This document shows positions 63,801 to 64,000 of a stretch of DNA of 64,000 bases, piece by piece. Source of the DNA: Climacteris rufus (taxonomy: Eukaryota > Chordata > Aves > Passeriformes > Climacteridae); contig VZRZ01006468.1 of the NCBI GenBank assembly GCA_013398175.1, forward strand, positions 1 through 64,000. Direction: 5' to 3'. A model generated the notes under the pieces. The model had not been told where the DNA came from and made no database searches. It worked only from the letters and a program-made list of their open reading frames with translations. Every line of letters starts with the position of its first letter. Within the stretch, counting starts at the first letter, position 1. The position numbers and the translations under genes were made by a program.

Positions 63801-64000
63801 TTAGTCTTAAGTTGGAGTTTGTTCGATGTTATAATCCAGTATTGCCTACAGCACCTGCTTGACCTACATGGCCCATTTTGATGTTGCTGTTTGGTGTTAC
63901 TCACTGTCATGACAGAGATTTGTGGATTTTACAGTTGCAAATGAGATTATCTGGTTATAAGATGTTAAAGGAAGAAGGAGGAAACTGGAAACTAGTTTGG

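Larger units (their letters stand above)
41269..64000 (+). other. ARFGEF1: ARFGEF1 intron 1 (5' 22.7 kb, continues beyond the window)
   Basis: It starts with the donor gtgagg. No sequence fitting the expected exon 2 continuation (EEIKAETE-like) was found, so the intron runs past the window end. The first 500 bases are still CpG island. Beyond 42240 the DNA is AT-rich. It holds a CR1 3'-end fragment, one clear and one probable decayed LINE segment, a T/G-rich low-complexity block at about 49058-49190, a (TTTGG)n run at 48562-48585, and a long-range perfect inverted repeat at 50954-51058. The stretches 42240-48060, 51100-54080 and 54860-64000 contain nothing I can name. Confidence 0.85.

Overview
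This window reads as vertebrate nuclear DNA, most likely from a bird. The exons have GT-AG introns, the background is AT-rich and non-coding, one CpG island is present, and there are several CR1-type LINE remnants (the dominant avian retroposon), including the typical CR1 3' end. No prokaryotic operons, CRISPR arrays, tRNA or rRNA genes were seen. Species or order cannot be fixed from the sequence alone.

Two protein-coding genes are recognised, both on the + strand. (1) The last five coding exons of CPA6 (carboxypeptidase A6, a secreted M14 zinc carboxypeptidase) lie at 8770-8880, 9137-9227, 13755-13957, 19008-19092 and 20396-20583. They join in frame to 225 codons, about the C-terminal half of the enzyme, and carry all the expected active-site residues of that half. 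The earlier exons, including the HxxE zinc motif, lie upstream of the window. (2) The first coding exon of ARFGEF1 (BIG1, a trans-Golgi ARF guanine nucleotide exchange factor) is at 41145-41268, inside a strong CpG island at about 40100-41760. The rest of the window (41269-64000) is ARFGEF1 intron 1. The order CPA6 then ARFGEF1 on one strand is the arrangement known at human 8q13.

Layout: 1-8769 CPA6 intron; 8770-20583 CPA6 exons and introns; 20584 to about 21760 probable CPA6 3' UTR; about 21760-40080 intergenic, with one clear 5'-truncated CR1 copy at about 36800-37405; 40100-41760 CpG island, promoter, 5' leader and exon 1 of ARFGEF1; then intron 1, with a CR1 3'-end fragment (41941-42005), a decayed LINE reverse-transcriptase piece (48080-48310) and a second probable LINE remnant (about 54080-54860).

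The two genes do not form a pathway; they are syntenic neighbours. I found no convincing undescribed system. The observations most worth a second look are two back-to-back upstream ORFs, the first in strong start context, ahead of a weak-context ARFGEF1 start codon; several perfect inverted repeats in non-coding DNA (31589-31631, 18533-18559, 34810-34841, 50954-51058); and a few unassigned minus-strand open stretches that may be decayed retrocopies or chance.
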